Shown here: piece after piece, positions 14,729 to 23,512 of the stretch | Layout of the letters: every line of letters starts with the position of its first letter | How positions within the stretch are numbered: position 1 is the stretch's first letter | Assembly: GCA_042219835.1 (NCBI GenBank) | Contig: JBHJMN010000010.1 | Span: 62,001-126,000, forward strand | Source: Paenibacillus_G elgii_A | GTDB lineage: Bacteria; Bacillota; Bacilli; Paenibacillales; NBRC-103111 | Direction: 5' to 3' | DNA length: 64,000 bases | The notes under the pieces: generated by a model | Told to the model about the DNA's origin: nothing | The model's input: the letters and a program-made list of their open reading frames with translations, nothing else | Databases searched by the model: none | Made by a program: the position numbers and the translations under genes

Positions 14729-16485
14729 GCGGGCTCCTCCAATACCGGAATGCTAAAAGAAACGCGGGTGCCTTTGCCCGGCTCGCTGTCGATCGTCAGC
14801 CCCGCTTCGCTGCCGTAATGCAGCAGCAGGCGCTGATGCACGTTGCGCAAGCCGTAGCTGGTTTTGGCCGCCGGCGCGCCGTTCCCCGTCCTAGCGAGCT
14901 GCCGGCGAAGTTCGCGCAGCTTGTCCGCTTCGATGCCGACGCCCGTATCCTCTACGACAAACTTCATCCGATCGCCGCTCAGCTCACCGTGAACATACAC
15001 GAAGCCGGGCTGCTGCTTTTTCTGAATGCCGTGAATCAGACTGTTCTCGATCAGCGGCTGAAGCAGCAGCTTAAGCATCGGCGTCTGGATCATGGCCGGG
15101 TCGATGTATACCTCCATCTCGAATTGACCGGGAAAGCGGATCGATTGCACGTACGCATAATTCTGCGCATGCGCGATCTCCTGCTGCACGGGACAAAACT
15201 CCTCGCCTTTGTTCAGGCTGAACCGGAGAAAATCGCTGAGCGCCCCGATCATCTCGGCGATCTGCCGATCCTGGTTCATCAAGGCCATCCAATGGATCGA
15301 GGATAGCGTATTGTACAAAAAGTGCGGATTGATCTGCGCCTGAAGCGCAAGGATGTCGGCTTCCTTTTTCTTCGCCTCGTTCAGCTGCACCTGCTCCTTC
15401 AGCCGCTGAATCCGGTCGCTGAGCTTGTTGTAGCTGTGCAGCAGCAGGCCGACCTCGTCGCTGCTTTTCACCTCGTACGTCGGGATCGGCTCGTCCGGGT
15501 TAATGTCCTTCATCGTCTGCGTCATCCGGGTCAGCGGCCGCGTCACCCACTGGATGAAATAAAGCACTAGTCCGGCGGCCAGCAGCAGGGAGATGCCGAC
15601 CGCAACCGCGGTTACCGTCAGCACATAGACGTTCTGCGCCGTATAGATTTGGGTCGGGATAAAGCCGACCAGCTTCCAGTTCAGGCTCGGGATCGTATGG
15701 TACAAAATTGTTTTCTGCCCATCCCCTTGACCGTAATTGAGCACGCCGCTCGCCTCCGCCATCGGCCCGATATCCGGGAACGGCTCGCTGACCGGATGGT
15801 TCAGCCACGCGGACTCGCCGCCGGATAAAATCCGGTTGTTCGCATCCAGCAGCAGAACGAGGCCTTTGGCTTCCCAGCCGGACTCCTTCAAGTAGCGGGC
15901 AATCTCGGCTTCGTCTAGGCTGATGGACAGCTCGCCGAGCGGCTTGAAGTTGTTCACGTTGCGGATCGGACGGACAAGGGAGACGACCTTCTTCAGCCCT
16001 TCCGTCGTCTGATTTGCGTACAGCGGGGTCCACCATTTGGTGCTGTTCCGGTAAACCTCCTCATTTTTGCGGAGCACGTCCGGAAGGCCGGAATAAAGCA
16101 CCGTCGTACTCGACAGCGGCGGATAGCCGTTGGCCGAATTGATCGTGATGTTGGAAATATATTTTTTGGAAAAGGCCAGATTGGTCAAAAAGCCGACGTT
16201 GAGCGTATAGCGAGCCACGTCCTCCCGGTCGTTGTCCAGATACGCCTGTACCTCCCGCTGGCCGATAATGAACAGGGACATGTTCTCGACGTCCTGTATA
16301 ACGAACTCCAGCTTGCCCGCAATTTGACGCAGCGTATTCATGCCCGACTGCTTCGCCTTCTCCTCCGTGGCGGAGGTTGCTATTTTGTACGAAACCGCTC
16401 CCGTGGCGAGCAGCGGCAGGACAATCGCAATCAGCAGCAGCAGGGACAGCTTGTGTTTGAGCGACTTCGACAGCCACCGTTTCAT
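14725..16485 (-). CDS. YesM-type sensor histidine kinase
   Basis: 586 residues. First membrane helix near 13-33, an extracellular Cache-like sensor (about 35-285), second helix near 290-312 and a HAMP domain. The His_kinase box reads INPHFLYNTLSSIHWMAL near 393-410 (His in NPHF), followed by ENSLIHG (N box), VEDTGVGI (G1) and GLRNVHQRL. It phosphorylates the regulator encoded next. The ligand is unknown; in Paenibacillus such pairs often sense sugars, but here the divergent genes point to D-amino acids or peptidoglycan-derived compounds. That link is inference. Confidence 0.93.
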   Translation of the reverse strand: MKRWLSKSLKHKLSLLLLIAIVLPLLATGAVSYKIATSATEEKAKQSGMNTLRQIAGKLEFVIQDVENMSLFIIGQREVQAYLDNDREDVARYTLNVGFLTNLAFSKKYISNITINSANGYPPLSSTTVLYSGLPDVLRKNEEVYRNSTKWWTPLYANQTTEGLKKVVSLVRPIRNVNNFKPLGELSISLDEAEIARYLKESGWEAKGLVLLLDANNRILSGGESAWLNHPVSEPFPDIGPMAEASGVLNYGQGDGQKTILYHTIPSLNWKLVGFIPTQIYTAQNVYVLTVTAVAVGISLLLAAGLVLYFIQWVTRPLTRMTQTMKDINPDEPIPTYEVKSSDEVGLLLHSYNKLSDRIQRLKEQVQLNEAKKKEADILALQAQINPHFLYNTLSSIHWMALMNQDRQIAEMIGALSDFLRFSLNKGEEFCPVQQEIAHAQNYAYVQSIRFPGQFEMEVYIDPAMIQTPMLKLLLQPLIENSLIHGIQKKQQPGFVYVHGELSGDRMKFVVEDTGVGIEADKLRELRRQLARTGNGAPAAKTSYGLRNVHQRLLLHYGSEAGLTIDSEPGKGTRVSFSIPVLEEPA

Positions 16486-16540
16486 TGTGTCGTTCCCCCG
16501 TTTAGCTTGGAAATGGAATTGTAAGCGTTGTGATGCTTTA

Positions 16541-16629
16541 ATACTAGCATATTTTCAGGGGGAAGCTAACATACTTTTTTTCAACCAAAAAAACTTTTTG
16601 TTTGATTTCGAACTGGATTATGTTAGTAT
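16541..16629. promoter_or_regulatory. Divergent promoters with matching extended -10 elements
   Basis: Rightward: -35 TTGATT (16602-16607), 16 bases, extended -10 TGTTAGTAT ending at 16629. Leftward (minus strand): extended -10 TGCTAGTAT ending at 16541, with a weak -35. The two 11-base words TATGTTAGTAT and TATGCTAGTAT are near-identical and inverted, and a related GCTAACATACT lies at 16565-16575. They could be both promoters and binding half-sites of the response regulator. Confidence 0.5.
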
Positions 16630-16706
16630 CTTTTTCAGAATGACCCGGGGACCATCCAGCCCCCCCGGAAACGACCGGTCTGAAGAGGGGAAATCGGCTC
16701 GAATCA

Positions 16707-16732
16707 GGGCGGCGCCCTTATTTTTATCAGAA
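16707..16732 (+). terminator. Terminator-like hairpin in the leader of the D-amino-acid cluster
   Basis: AGGGC-GGC-GCCCT followed by TATTTTTATC lies between the rightward promoter and the ATG at 16764. The stem is short. The upstream leader (about 16636-16706) is GC-rich with further inverted words (CCCGGGG, CCCCCCGG, ACCGGT). This is the layout of an attenuator; no known riboswitch is recognised. Confidence 0.4.
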
Positions 16733-16763
16733 TATTCGAAATATTATGGGAGTGAGTGAGACG

Positions 16764-17870
16764 ATGAACGACCGACTGGATACCCCCAGCGTAATCATCG
16801 ACACGGACATCATGGAGCGTAACATCCGTTCCATGGCCGACTCGGCCACAAGGCTCGGCATCGCGCTGCGGCCTCATGCCAAAACGCACAAAATGCCATG
16901 GGTCGCGCAGAAGCAGTTAGACGCCGGCGCGGTAGGCATCACCGTCGCAAAAGTGTCCGAGGCGGAAGTGATGGCGGAGCACGGCATCAAGAACATTTTC
17001 GTCGCCTACCCGCTCGTCACCCCGGCCAAAATCGCACGGGCGATACGGCTCAGCGGGCAAATCGAGCTGATCGTCGGCGTCGACAGTCTGGACGGGGCCA
17101 AGCTGCTGTCCCAAGCCGCCCTTGAGGCCGGACGCGAGCTGCAGGTCCGCCTTGAGATCGATACCGGTTTGCGCCGGACAGGCGTGCCGTACGACCAAGC
17201 GGAAGCGCTGGCATCCGCCATCCATGCGATGGAAGGCCTGCGCCTGACGGGCATCTACACGTTCCGCGGCGCGCTGCTCGGCGGCAAGCCGACGCTCGAT
17301 CTGCAAGCGGCCGGCGCTGAAGAAGGCCGGCTGATGGCCGAGCTCGCGGACCGCATTCGCGCGCAGGGCGTGCCGATCGCGGACGTCAGCGTCGGCTCCA
17401 CGCCGACAGGTCTTCAGGCCGCGGCGGCCAAAGGCGTGACCGAAATCCGGCCGGGTACGTACGTGTTTCAGGACCGGATGCAGGCCCGTCTCGGCGTCTG
17501 CTCGCTCGGCGATTGCGCCGGCAGCGTCCGCGTGACGGTCGTCAGCCGGCCATCCGCCGATCTCGCCGTGGTCGACGGAGGAAGCAAGACGTTCGCCACC
17601 GACGTGCAGCCGAACACGGACCCGATGCAGCTGCAAGGCTTCGGGCACGTCGTCGGGCTGGAGGACGCGGTGCTGGAGCGGATGTCGGAGGAGCACGGCA
17701 TGCTGCGCCTCGGTCCGGCTGCCCAAGCTTCGGGTCTGAAGGCCGGCGATGTGCTGCACATCATTCCAAATCATATTTGCAGCACGGTCAATCTACATGA
17801 CAAAGTGTATTTCAAGAGCGGCGACAACTACGAGGAGCGGGCCGTTCTGGCGCGCGGCAAGCTGCAGTAA
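16764..17870 (+). CDS. D-threonine aldolase / D-serine dehydratase-like PLP enzyme
   Basis: 368 residues from ATG 16764, preferred over ATG 16746 because GGAGTGAG lies in front of it. Fold-type III alanine-racemase-like barrel: PLP lysine is Lys40 in RPHAKTHK; the substrate loop FRGALLGG and the glycine-rich VSVGSTPTG phosphate region follow. The C-terminal metal pair of this family is present as His and Cys in IPNHICST. Members cleave D-threonine or dehydrate D-serine. Sequence alone does not choose between them. It leads a cluster with a D-aminoacylase relic and RidA, pointing to D-amino-acid catabolism. Confidence 0.88.
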   Translation: MNDRLDTPSVIIDTDIMERNIRSMADSATRLGIALRPHAKTHKMPWVAQKQLDAGAVGITVAKVSEAEVMAEHGIKNIFVAYPLVTPAKIARAIRLSGQIELIVGVDSLDGAKLLSQAALEAGRELQVRLEIDTGLRRTGVPYDQAEALASAIHAMEGLRLTGIYTFRGALLGGKPTLDLQAAGAEEGRLMAELADRIRAQGVPIADVSVGSTPTGLQAAAAKGVTEIRPGTYVFQDRMQARLGVCSLGDCAGSVRVTVVSRPSADLAVVDGGSKTFATDVQPNTDPMQLQGFGHVVGLEDAVLERMSEEHGMLRLGPAAQASGLKAGDVLHIIPNHICSTVNLHDKVYFKSGDNYEERAVLARGKLQ

Positions 17871-17889
17871 GCGGGGAGGACTCGTAATC

Positions 17890-18438
17890 ATGCTGGATCT
17901 TATCATTTGTAACGGACGTATTGCGGACGGCACCGGAAACCCTTGGTATTTCGGCGACGTCGGGGTCAGGACGGGCGGATCGCCGCCGTCGGCCGGGTGG
18001 AGCAGGAAGCGCGAAGCGTCGTCGACGCGCACCGCCAAGTCATCGCCCCCGGTTTTATCGACGGTCATTGCCATTCCGACCTGATGATTTTCGATCATCC
18101 GCATAGCGAGATCAAAATCCGACAGGGCGTGACGACGGAAGTCGTCGGTAACTGCGGACTCGCGCCGGCTCCCTTCGTGAAGGAGCGCGCCGAGCTGCTG
18201 CAAAGCTATGTCCAGCCGGTGCTGGGCAAGCGCGGACTGATCGTTCCCGGCTATGCCGCCGATCTGACCGTATTCAACCCGGATACGATCCAGGATCTTG
18301 CCACGTTCGAAGAGCCGAGACAGTATCCGAACGGCATCTCGCACGTCATTGTGGCGGGCAAAACCACGCTCACCGGCGACCAACACACGCATGCCCGCGA
18401 AGGCGGACTTATTCGCGCATCGTCGTGCTGCGCCCATT
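17890..18438 (+). pseudogene. N-acyl-D-amino-acid deacylase relic (frameshift and large internal deletion)
   Basis: The start MLDLIICNGRIADGTGNPWY is a typical D-aminoacylase/amidohydrolase N-terminus. Near 17967-17972 the frame breaks: a single missing base shifts it so that DGRIAAVGRV and the metal motif GFIDGHCHSD continue in another frame. After AELLQSYVQPVLG (about 18226) the sequence jumps to the C-terminal PGYAADLTVFNPDTI, so roughly 300 residues of the barrel are missing versus the usual 480-530. The gene cannot make an active enzyme. It starts 19 bases after the PLP enzyme, so it was part of that operon. Confidence 0.88.
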
Positions 18439-18470
18439 AATTTAACGAAACTATCGGAGGTATTCTATTT

Positions 18471-18935
18471 ATGTCCCAAATCGAACAACGCTTACAAGAG
18501 CTCGGCATTACTTTGCCCCCGTCCCCGGAGCCGCGCTTTACGTACATTCCATGCAACCGGACGGGCAACCTGCTCTACTTGTCCGGTCAAGATTGCCGCA
18601 TTAACGGCGAGTTGATGTACGAAGGCAAGCTGGGCAAAGACGTTACGATCGAGCAAGGCCAAGAAGCAGCCCGCCAAACGATCATCAACTGCCTGGCCGT
18701 GCTGAAAGGCTACCTGGGCGACCTCGACCGCGTGGTCAAAATCGTCAAGCTGCTCGGCTTCGTCAACAGCACGCCGGGCTTCGGCGACCAGCCGTATGTC
18801 ATGAACGGCGCATCCGACCTGCTCGTCGCCGTTTTCGGCGAGAACGGCAAGCACGCCCGCTCCGCGATCGGCACGAGCGACCTTCCGTTCCATACGCCAG
18901 TGGAAATCGAGCTGATTGTGGAAATCCGCGACTAA
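18471..18935 (+). CDS. RidA/YjgF-family enamine deaminase-like protein
   Basis: 154 residues of the YjgF 'endoribonc-like' branch: LSGQDCRINGELMYEGKLGK, GQEAARQTIINCLAVLKGYLG and the end HARSAIGTSDLPFHTPVEIE. The trimer-interface Arg seen in active RidA corresponds to the RSAIG region. RidA proteins hydrolyse the reactive enamine/imine formed by PLP dehydratases such as serine/threonine dehydratase, which fits a D-serine dehydratase-like enzyme upstream. RBS GGAGG is well placed; a terminator follows. Confidence 0.88.
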   Translation: MSQIEQRLQELGITLPPSPEPRFTYIPCNRTGNLLYLSGQDCRINGELMYEGKLGKDVTIEQGQEAARQTIINCLAVLKGYLGDLDRVVKIVKLLGFVNSTPGFGDQPYVMNGASDLLVAVFGENGKHARSAIGTSDLPFHTPVEIELIVEIRD

Positions 18936-18969
18936 GCGCGAATCGAAGACGACGGTCGGCTTATATTAG

Positions 18970-19021
18970 AAGCACCTCCGGCATTGGAATCGCAGATTCT
19001 CGTGCTAGGGGTGCTTGTTTT
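18970..19021 (+). terminator. Terminator after ridA
   Basis: Stem AAGCACCTC (18970-18978) with GGGGTGCTT (19008-19016), then GTTTTAT. It closes the D-amino-acid cluster; the convergent kinase fragment ends inside it. Confidence 0.7.
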
Positions 19022-19328
19022 ATAGCTTCGGCTTACCGTTAAGCTTCCGGTCGACCAACGCGATGAGCTTGCCCCGCTCCTCCTCCGTTATGCTCTCCAC
19101 AAGCCGACCCGCCACCCGCTCGTAGACGATTCCCTGTTTTCCCCCGGCCTTCTCGATTCCGTAAACCGCGGGCACCGGTAATCCAAGCCCGGCCACTTGG
19201 CGGCTGATCCGCCATTCGTATTCCATCAAGCCTGCGCTGTGGGGCCGGAACACTTTGATGATTTTACCACTCCCCCACTCGAATACTTCCGCCGTATATC
19301 CTTGCCCGATGCGCTTCCCCAGCTTCAC
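19020..19328 (-). pseudogene. Aminoglycoside-phosphotransferase-like kinase fragment
   Basis: 102 residues from GTG 19326-19328. The start KLGKRIGQGYTAEVFEWGSG and KIIKVFRPHSAGLMEYEWRI is the ATP-binding lobe of APH/choline-kinase-like enzymes (glycine loop, Lys in KVF, Glu in EYEWRISR). The frame stops after ERGKLIALVDRKLNGKPKL, so the catalytic HGD and DFG-like motifs are missing; relatives run about 240-300 residues. It is either a truncated remnant or a stand-alone N-lobe; the first is more likely. Confidence 0.65.
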
Positions 19329-19477
19329 GATGTCGACTTCCCCTTCTCTTGCCCGATTGTGGTTTTGCCGGGGGGACGATAGGACTAAACTTGAAATTCG
19401 GCCCCGGAACCGATATAACTGACTATAGACGTTTTTATCCGAAAGCTGCTTCAGCTTTACCCGAGGGAGACCCTGCT

Positions 19478-20341
19478 ATGATCAAAAAAGTGTTGGCTGC
19501 TCTGCTGCTTGCCGTTGTCTTAATCGGCGCGCTTGACGCCTGGTCGTATAAAGACGCGCTGCGCTACCATAACCAAGTAGCCGTCCTGATGTACCATCAT
19601 GTCCATGATACGGACCAAAGCTCAAGCACCGTCTCCACCGCTTTGTTTCGTGATCAGCTCAATTATTTGAAATCGAAAGGCTATCATTTTATTTCGCTCA
19701 GTGAATTTAAGCAATTTTACGATGGCGGAGCTGTACCGGACAACGCGGTGCTCGTAACCTTTGACGACGGCTACAAAAGCTTCTACGATTACGCGTATCC
19801 GATCTTGAAAGAGCTCGACGTGCCGGCCGTCAATTTTGTCATCACCAAAGATTTGGACGACCCGCTCGCCCCGTCGATTCCGATGCTGTCCCGCGACCAG
19901 ATCCGGCAAATGCTAAGCGAGCGGCCCGGGCGTTACGATTTTCAATGCCACTCGAACAATCTGCATTTCAAGGAAGGCAAGACGGCAGCGATTACCGGAC
20001 CGCTTACTCGGGACGATGGCGCGCTGGAAACGCCCGAGCAGGCTGTCGCCCGGGTGGCGGCGGACACCAAAGCCTGCGCGCAGCGGCTGAATGAGCTGTA
20101 CGGCAGCGATCATGCGGCAGACAGCTTCGCTTACCCGTTCGGCATTCATTCCAAGACGGCGCAAGACCTGCTTACGCAAGCGGGCTTTCGTTACGCCTTT
20201 ACCATTGTGAACGAGATGGCGACCCGCGCCAATCCGAAGCTGGAAATTCCGCGAGTCAACGCAGGCAATCCGGCGATCCGGCCCGAGCTGCTGGACAAGC
20301 AGATTATGCTGCGCGTCCAAAGCGTCAAGCCTTTTCCCTAA
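19478..20341 (+). CDS. Polysaccharide deacetylase, membrane-anchored or secreted
   Basis: 287 residues from ATG 19478, with GGGAG upstream; the longer frame to 19349 has no support. An N-terminal hydrophobic helix (KKVLAALLLAVVLIGALDA) anchors or exports it. NodB-fold motifs: VAVLMYHHVHD, TFDDGY (metal/catalytic Asp pair), QCHSNNLHF (zinc His) and FAYPFGIHS. Enzymes of this type deacetylate N-acetylated polymers such as peptidoglycan or surface polysaccharide. No biosynthesis genes lie beside it. Confidence 0.88.
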   Translation: MIKKVLAALLLAVVLIGALDAWSYKDALRYHNQVAVLMYHHVHDTDQSSSTVSTALFRDQLNYLKSKGYHFISLSEFKQFYDGGAVPDNAVLVTFDDGYKSFYDYAYPILKELDVPAVNFVITKDLDDPLAPSIPMLSRDQIRQMLSERPGRYDFQCHSNNLHFKEGKTAAITGPLTRDDGALETPEQAVARVAADTKACAQRLNELYGSDHAADSFAYPFGIHSKTAQDLLTQAGFRYAFTIVNEMATRANPKLEIPRVNAGNPAIRPELLDKQIMLRVQSVKPFP

Positions 20342-20360
20342 GAGCTCGCCATGACGCGAT

Positions 20361-20407
20361 ACGGGACTCCTTGAAGACCTGTCAGGTCCGAACGGAGTCC
20401 CGTTTTC
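20361..20407 (+). terminator. Terminator between deacetylase and luciferase-like gene
   Basis: A perfect 10-bp stem ACGGGACTCC (20361-20370) with GGAGTCCCGT (20394-20403), followed by TTTT. A second small hairpin GACCT/AGGTC sits in the loop (20376-20388). Confidence 0.8.
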
Positions 20408-20410
20408 GTG

Positions 20411-21421
20411 TTATCGGCCGAGCCCGAATACATCTGCAAGCAGTTCGTACGAGCGCAGCCGGGCTTGGAAGTCGTACATGTAGGTCAGCACGATCAGTTC
20501 TTCCACCCCGTAGCCCTCACTGAACTCGAGCATCTGCGTTCTCACTTTCTCCGGGCCGCCGACGATCATCCGTCTCCGGTTCGCCCGAATCCGCATGCGA
20601 TCCCAGTCGGTATACGGGTAATTGGCCGCTTCCTCCGGCGTCGGGAAGGGCCAGCGGAACTGCCCCTGTTCCAGCAACAGCAGACGCAAATCGGTCGATG
20701 CCGCCAGCCGTTCCGCTTCCTCGTCCGTGTCGGCGCAGATGACGATCACGCATACGTTCGCCTGAGGAGACGCGCCGAGCGGGCCGGGCCGGTAATTGGC
20801 AAAATATCGCCGAACCGCTTCGTGCCCGCCGTCCCCGTTAATGAAATGCGCGAACGAGAACGCCCCGCCCAGCTCCGAGGCCCGATCCGCGCTGAAGCCG
20901 CTGGACCCGAGCAGCCAAAGCTCCGGCGCCGTATCGACGAGCGGCGTCGCTCGCACGCCTTCGAAGCGGTGTCCCGGCTCCATCCAGTCGGATAGAAAGC
21001 CTCCGAGATCGCGGAGCATCGCGGCGAAATGCTCTTCCCTGTCCTTCGGTCGGCCGTACCGCAGCGCCTCCGAAGCGATCGGCATGCCGCCGGGCGCCCT
21101 TCCGATGCCAAGGTCGATCCGTCCCGGATATAGGGCTTCGAGCACCCGGAAATTTTCCGCGACTTTATACGGGCTGTAGTGAGGCAGCAGCACGCCGGCC
21201 GAACCGACCCGAATCCGCGACGTATGCGCGGCAATGGCTGCGATCAGAACCTCCGGAGAAGAGCCGGCGAGACCGGGCGTGTCATGATGCTCCGATACCC
21301 AGTATCGCGTATAACCGAGCCGTTCAACCGTCTTGGCCAGCTCTAACGTGCGCCTCATCGCGTCTGCAGCCGTTTCCCCCGGAATGATCGGCGATTGATC
21401 CAATACGCCCAGCTTTAACAT
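20411..21421 (-). CDS. Luciferase-like flavin-dependent monooxygenase
   Basis: 336 residues. Bacterial-luciferase fold of the LLM family, group with the start LGVLDQSPIIPGETAADA and motifs YWVSEHHDTPGLAGSSPEVL, GSAGVLLPHYSPYKVAE and ELWLLGSSGFSADRA. These use reduced flavin (FMN or F420). Substrate cannot be told. RBS GGAGG is 6 bases before the ATG. It is monocistronic and convergent with the deacetylase gene. Confidence 0.9.
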   Translation of the reverse strand: MLKLGVLDQSPIIPGETAADAMRRTLELAKTVERLGYTRYWVSEHHDTPGLAGSSPEVLIAAIAAHTSRIRVGSAGVLLPHYSPYKVAENFRVLEALYPGRIDLGIGRAPGGMPIASEALRYGRPKDREEHFAAMLRDLGGFLSDWMEPGHRFEGVRATPLVDTAPELWLLGSSGFSADRASELGGAFSFAHFINGDGGHEAVRRYFANYRPGPLGASPQANVCVIVICADTDEEAERLAASTDLRLLLLEQGQFRWPFPTPEEAANYPYTDWDRMRIRANRRRMIVGGPEKVRTQMLEFSEGYGVEELIVLTYMYDFQARLRSYELLADVFGLGR

Positions 21422-21609
21422 TCGAATCCTCCATTCCCCTCCTCTTATGACGTTCGGACGCGATCATGAAGCCGGAGGATGCCACTTGTTTCTCCGTTCA
21501 TTATACGCCTAGAAGCCCGGTTGCGCACTTTTACCGTTCCGCGCCGCCCTCTTTCGATCTGGAATCCGCAACTTGTAGGAAAACGGACAAGGAAAATTCC
21601 CAAAAAGGG

Positions 21610-21665
21610 TTGAAATCCCAGCATGTTCTGTTATACAATTCAATTGATAAAGATTCTCATTATCA
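21610..21665 (+). promoter_or_regulatory. Promoter with Fur box in front of the siderophore ATPase gene
   Basis: -35 TTGAAA (21610-21615), 18 bases, -10 TACAAT (21634-21639). Immediately downstream, 21646-21664 matches the Fur box GATAATGATAATCATTATC at 16 of 19 positions. Fur with iron would block this promoter, giving expression on iron starvation. Confidence 0.8.
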
Positions 21666-21752
21666 TCGTTCTTGTCATTGTGCTTTTGCCGGCACTTGTT
21701 GAATAAGATCTCCTGCCTCGGAGTTCAGCTAAATTTTAAGGGAGTGGTTGGA

Positions 21753-22619
21753 TTGGAACGGTTATATACGGAACGGTTGGATATTGCCTACGGGGAACGG
21801 TCTATTGTGCAAAATTTGAATATCAGCATTCCCTCGGGAAAAATTACGGCACTGGTCGGCGCGAACGGATCGGGTAAATCGACGATCCTGAAAGCGATGG
21901 CCCGCATGATGAAGCCGAAGCAGGGCAGCGTCTTCCTGGACGGCAAGTCGATCCATCAGCAATCGACCAAGGAAGTAGCCAAGCAGCTCGCCATTTTGCC
22001 GCAAAACCCGACGGCCCCGGACGGCTTGACCGTCTCCGAACTCGTCACCTACGGCCGCTTCCCCCATCAGAAAGGATTCGGCTCGCTGACCAAGGAGGAT
22101 CGCGAGATCGTACGCTGGTCGATTGCCATGACCGGAATGGAGGAATTTCACGACCGTCCCGTCGATCAATTATCCGGCGGACAGCGTCAGCGCGCATGGA
22201 TTGCCATGGCGCTTGCACAAGGAACCGACATTCTGTTTCTTGACGAGCCGACGACGTTCCTCGATATGGCTCACCAGCTTGAAGTGCTCAAGCTGCTGGA
22301 AAAGCTGAACCTCGAAGAGCGGCGCACCATCGTGATGGTCGTCCACGATTTAAACCATGCGACCCGCTATGCGCACCATATGGTGGCGATTAAACGCGGA
22401 ACGGTAGCGGCGGTAGGCAGTCCGGCGGAAGTAATGACACCGGAGATGCTGCAAAACGTCTTCGGCATCGAAGCAGACATTGTGCCGGACCCCCGCACCG
22501 GCGTTCCGTTGTGCATTCCGTACGAGCTGGCGGGCCACAGTCGGCCGGTTCAGGTCGCTTCCGCCTCCCCTATCGCCAGACGTTCCGAAACGCGGGAGCT
22601 TGTTGCGGCTGCCAAGTAG
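21753..22619 (+). CDS. Iron-siderophore ABC transporter ATP-binding protein (FecE/FhuC/YusV type)
   Basis: 288 residues from TTG 21753, 8 bases after AAGGGAG; the ATG at 21672 lies before any ribosome site. Walker A GANGSGKST near 39, Q-loop LPQNPTAPDGLT, signature LSGGQRQRAWIAMAL near 140, Walker B DILFLDEPT, H-loop VHDLNHA. It powers uptake of ferric siderophores. No permease or binding protein genes lie beside it, as for B. subtilis yusV, whose product serves several separately encoded transporters. The Fur box supports the role. Confidence 0.88.
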   Translation: MERLYTERLDIAYGERSIVQNLNISIPSGKITALVGANGSGKSTILKAMARMMKPKQGSVFLDGKSIHQQSTKEVAKQLAILPQNPTAPDGLTVSELVTYGRFPHQKGFGSLTKEDREIVRWSIAMTGMEEFHDRPVDQLSGGQRQRAWIAMALAQGTDILFLDEPTTFLDMAHQLEVLKLLEKLNLEERRTIVMVVHDLNHATRYAHHMVAIKRGTVAAVGSPAEVMTPEMLQNVFGIEADIVPDPRTGVPLCIPYELAGHSRPVQVASASPIARRSETRELVAAAK

Positions 22620-22656
22620 AACGGAGAACCGCCGTTTGCCACATATAAGATTTTTC

Positions 22657-22689
22657 AGGACTCCTTCGTTTTAAAGGGGGTCCTTTTTG
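22657..22689 (+). terminator. Terminator after the siderophore ATPase gene
   Basis: AGGACTCCTT pairs with AAGGGGGTCCT (one wobble) and is followed by TTTTTG. The next 150 bases up to the membrane-protein gene hold CTG-rich triplets (22691-22715) and no gene. Confidence 0.65.
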
Positions 22690-22839
22690 TTGCTGCTGTT
22701 ACTGCTGTTGCTGCCCCTCCTTCGCGATCTAAGCCATGAATGGGTTGTGGGAAGAAACATTTTCCATAGATTTTTCGTCTAATTTAATATCAACATCGGT
22801 CGGAAGGTTTCAATGCTCGATCGAAGGAGGGAACACGAA

Positions 22840-23490
22840 ATGAGCAGGCGCCAACGGTTTGCTATCGCTTTAATGCTCATCATAAGCACCATGATTTTAA
22901 ATTGGTCCTATCCGGATGCCAAGACGCTCGGCGTGCGGCTTTTTCAATGGATAGGGCTGCCCGTGTGGTCACAAGGCACCAGCGGCTTGAACTACGTCAG
23001 CATCATCTCGATAATGCTGCTGTTTGCGGGTGCGTTCACGATCAGAACCTCGCTGCAGCGCCATGCAAGAAAGGCTGCCCTGCTTGCTTTAATTTTGCCC
23101 TTCTGGCTGCCCTCCCAACTGATCGTAGCCTATCAAAGCGTGTGGGCCAAAGGAATCTACGCCTTGGAATACGTCAAGGAAGAAAGCAGATGCAACTACA
23201 AAAAAGAAGAGGACCGGGTCACTGGGACGTGCTTGCTGACCTTCGTTAATCATAGCGGTCAAGACATCTTGTTCACCGCTTCTATCCGCAATCGCGACTT
23301 ACACATCGGCTCGTTTCTGGAATCCCTTGACATCCTTGGGGATCAAACCTTGACCATGCCTCCCAGGCAGAAAAAGACACTCAACGTAGCTTTCACAAAA
23401 ATGGCTGCTGACGCCCGCACTTCTGCCAGCGAAGCGTTCAACGGACTGGAATTGACGGTGAAGAGCGGCGAACAAGAACGAGATGTATAG
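22840..23490 (+). CDS. Membrane protein of unknown function, 216 residues
   Basis: Start at ATG 22840 behind AAGGAGGG. Three hydrophobic segments at about 8-24, 47-62 and 74-95 are followed by an exported or cytoplasmic C-terminal domain of about 110 residues with two Cys (CNYKKEEDRVTGTC) and predicted beta strands (CLLTFVNHSGQDILFTASIRN), resembling an Ig-like domain. No family recognised. It is flanked by terminators, so it is a single-gene unit. Confidence 0.75.
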   Translation: MSRRQRFAIALMLIISTMILNWSYPDAKTLGVRLFQWIGLPVWSQGTSGLNYVSIISIMLLFAGAFTIRTSLQRHARKAALLALILPFWLPSQLIVAYQSVWAKGIYALEYVKEESRCNYKKEEDRVTGTCLLTFVNHSGQDILFTASIRNRDLHIGSFLESLDILGDQTLTMPPRQKKTLNVAFTKMAADARTSASEAFNGLELTVKSGEQERDV

Positions 23491-23512
23491 GCGTTTCAAC
23501 GCCGTCGGATGC

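Noticed and set aside
22691..22715. CTG triplet stretch as a microsatellite
   Set aside because: Only a few imperfect units (GCTGCTGTTACTGCTGTTGCTG); too short to be more than composition.
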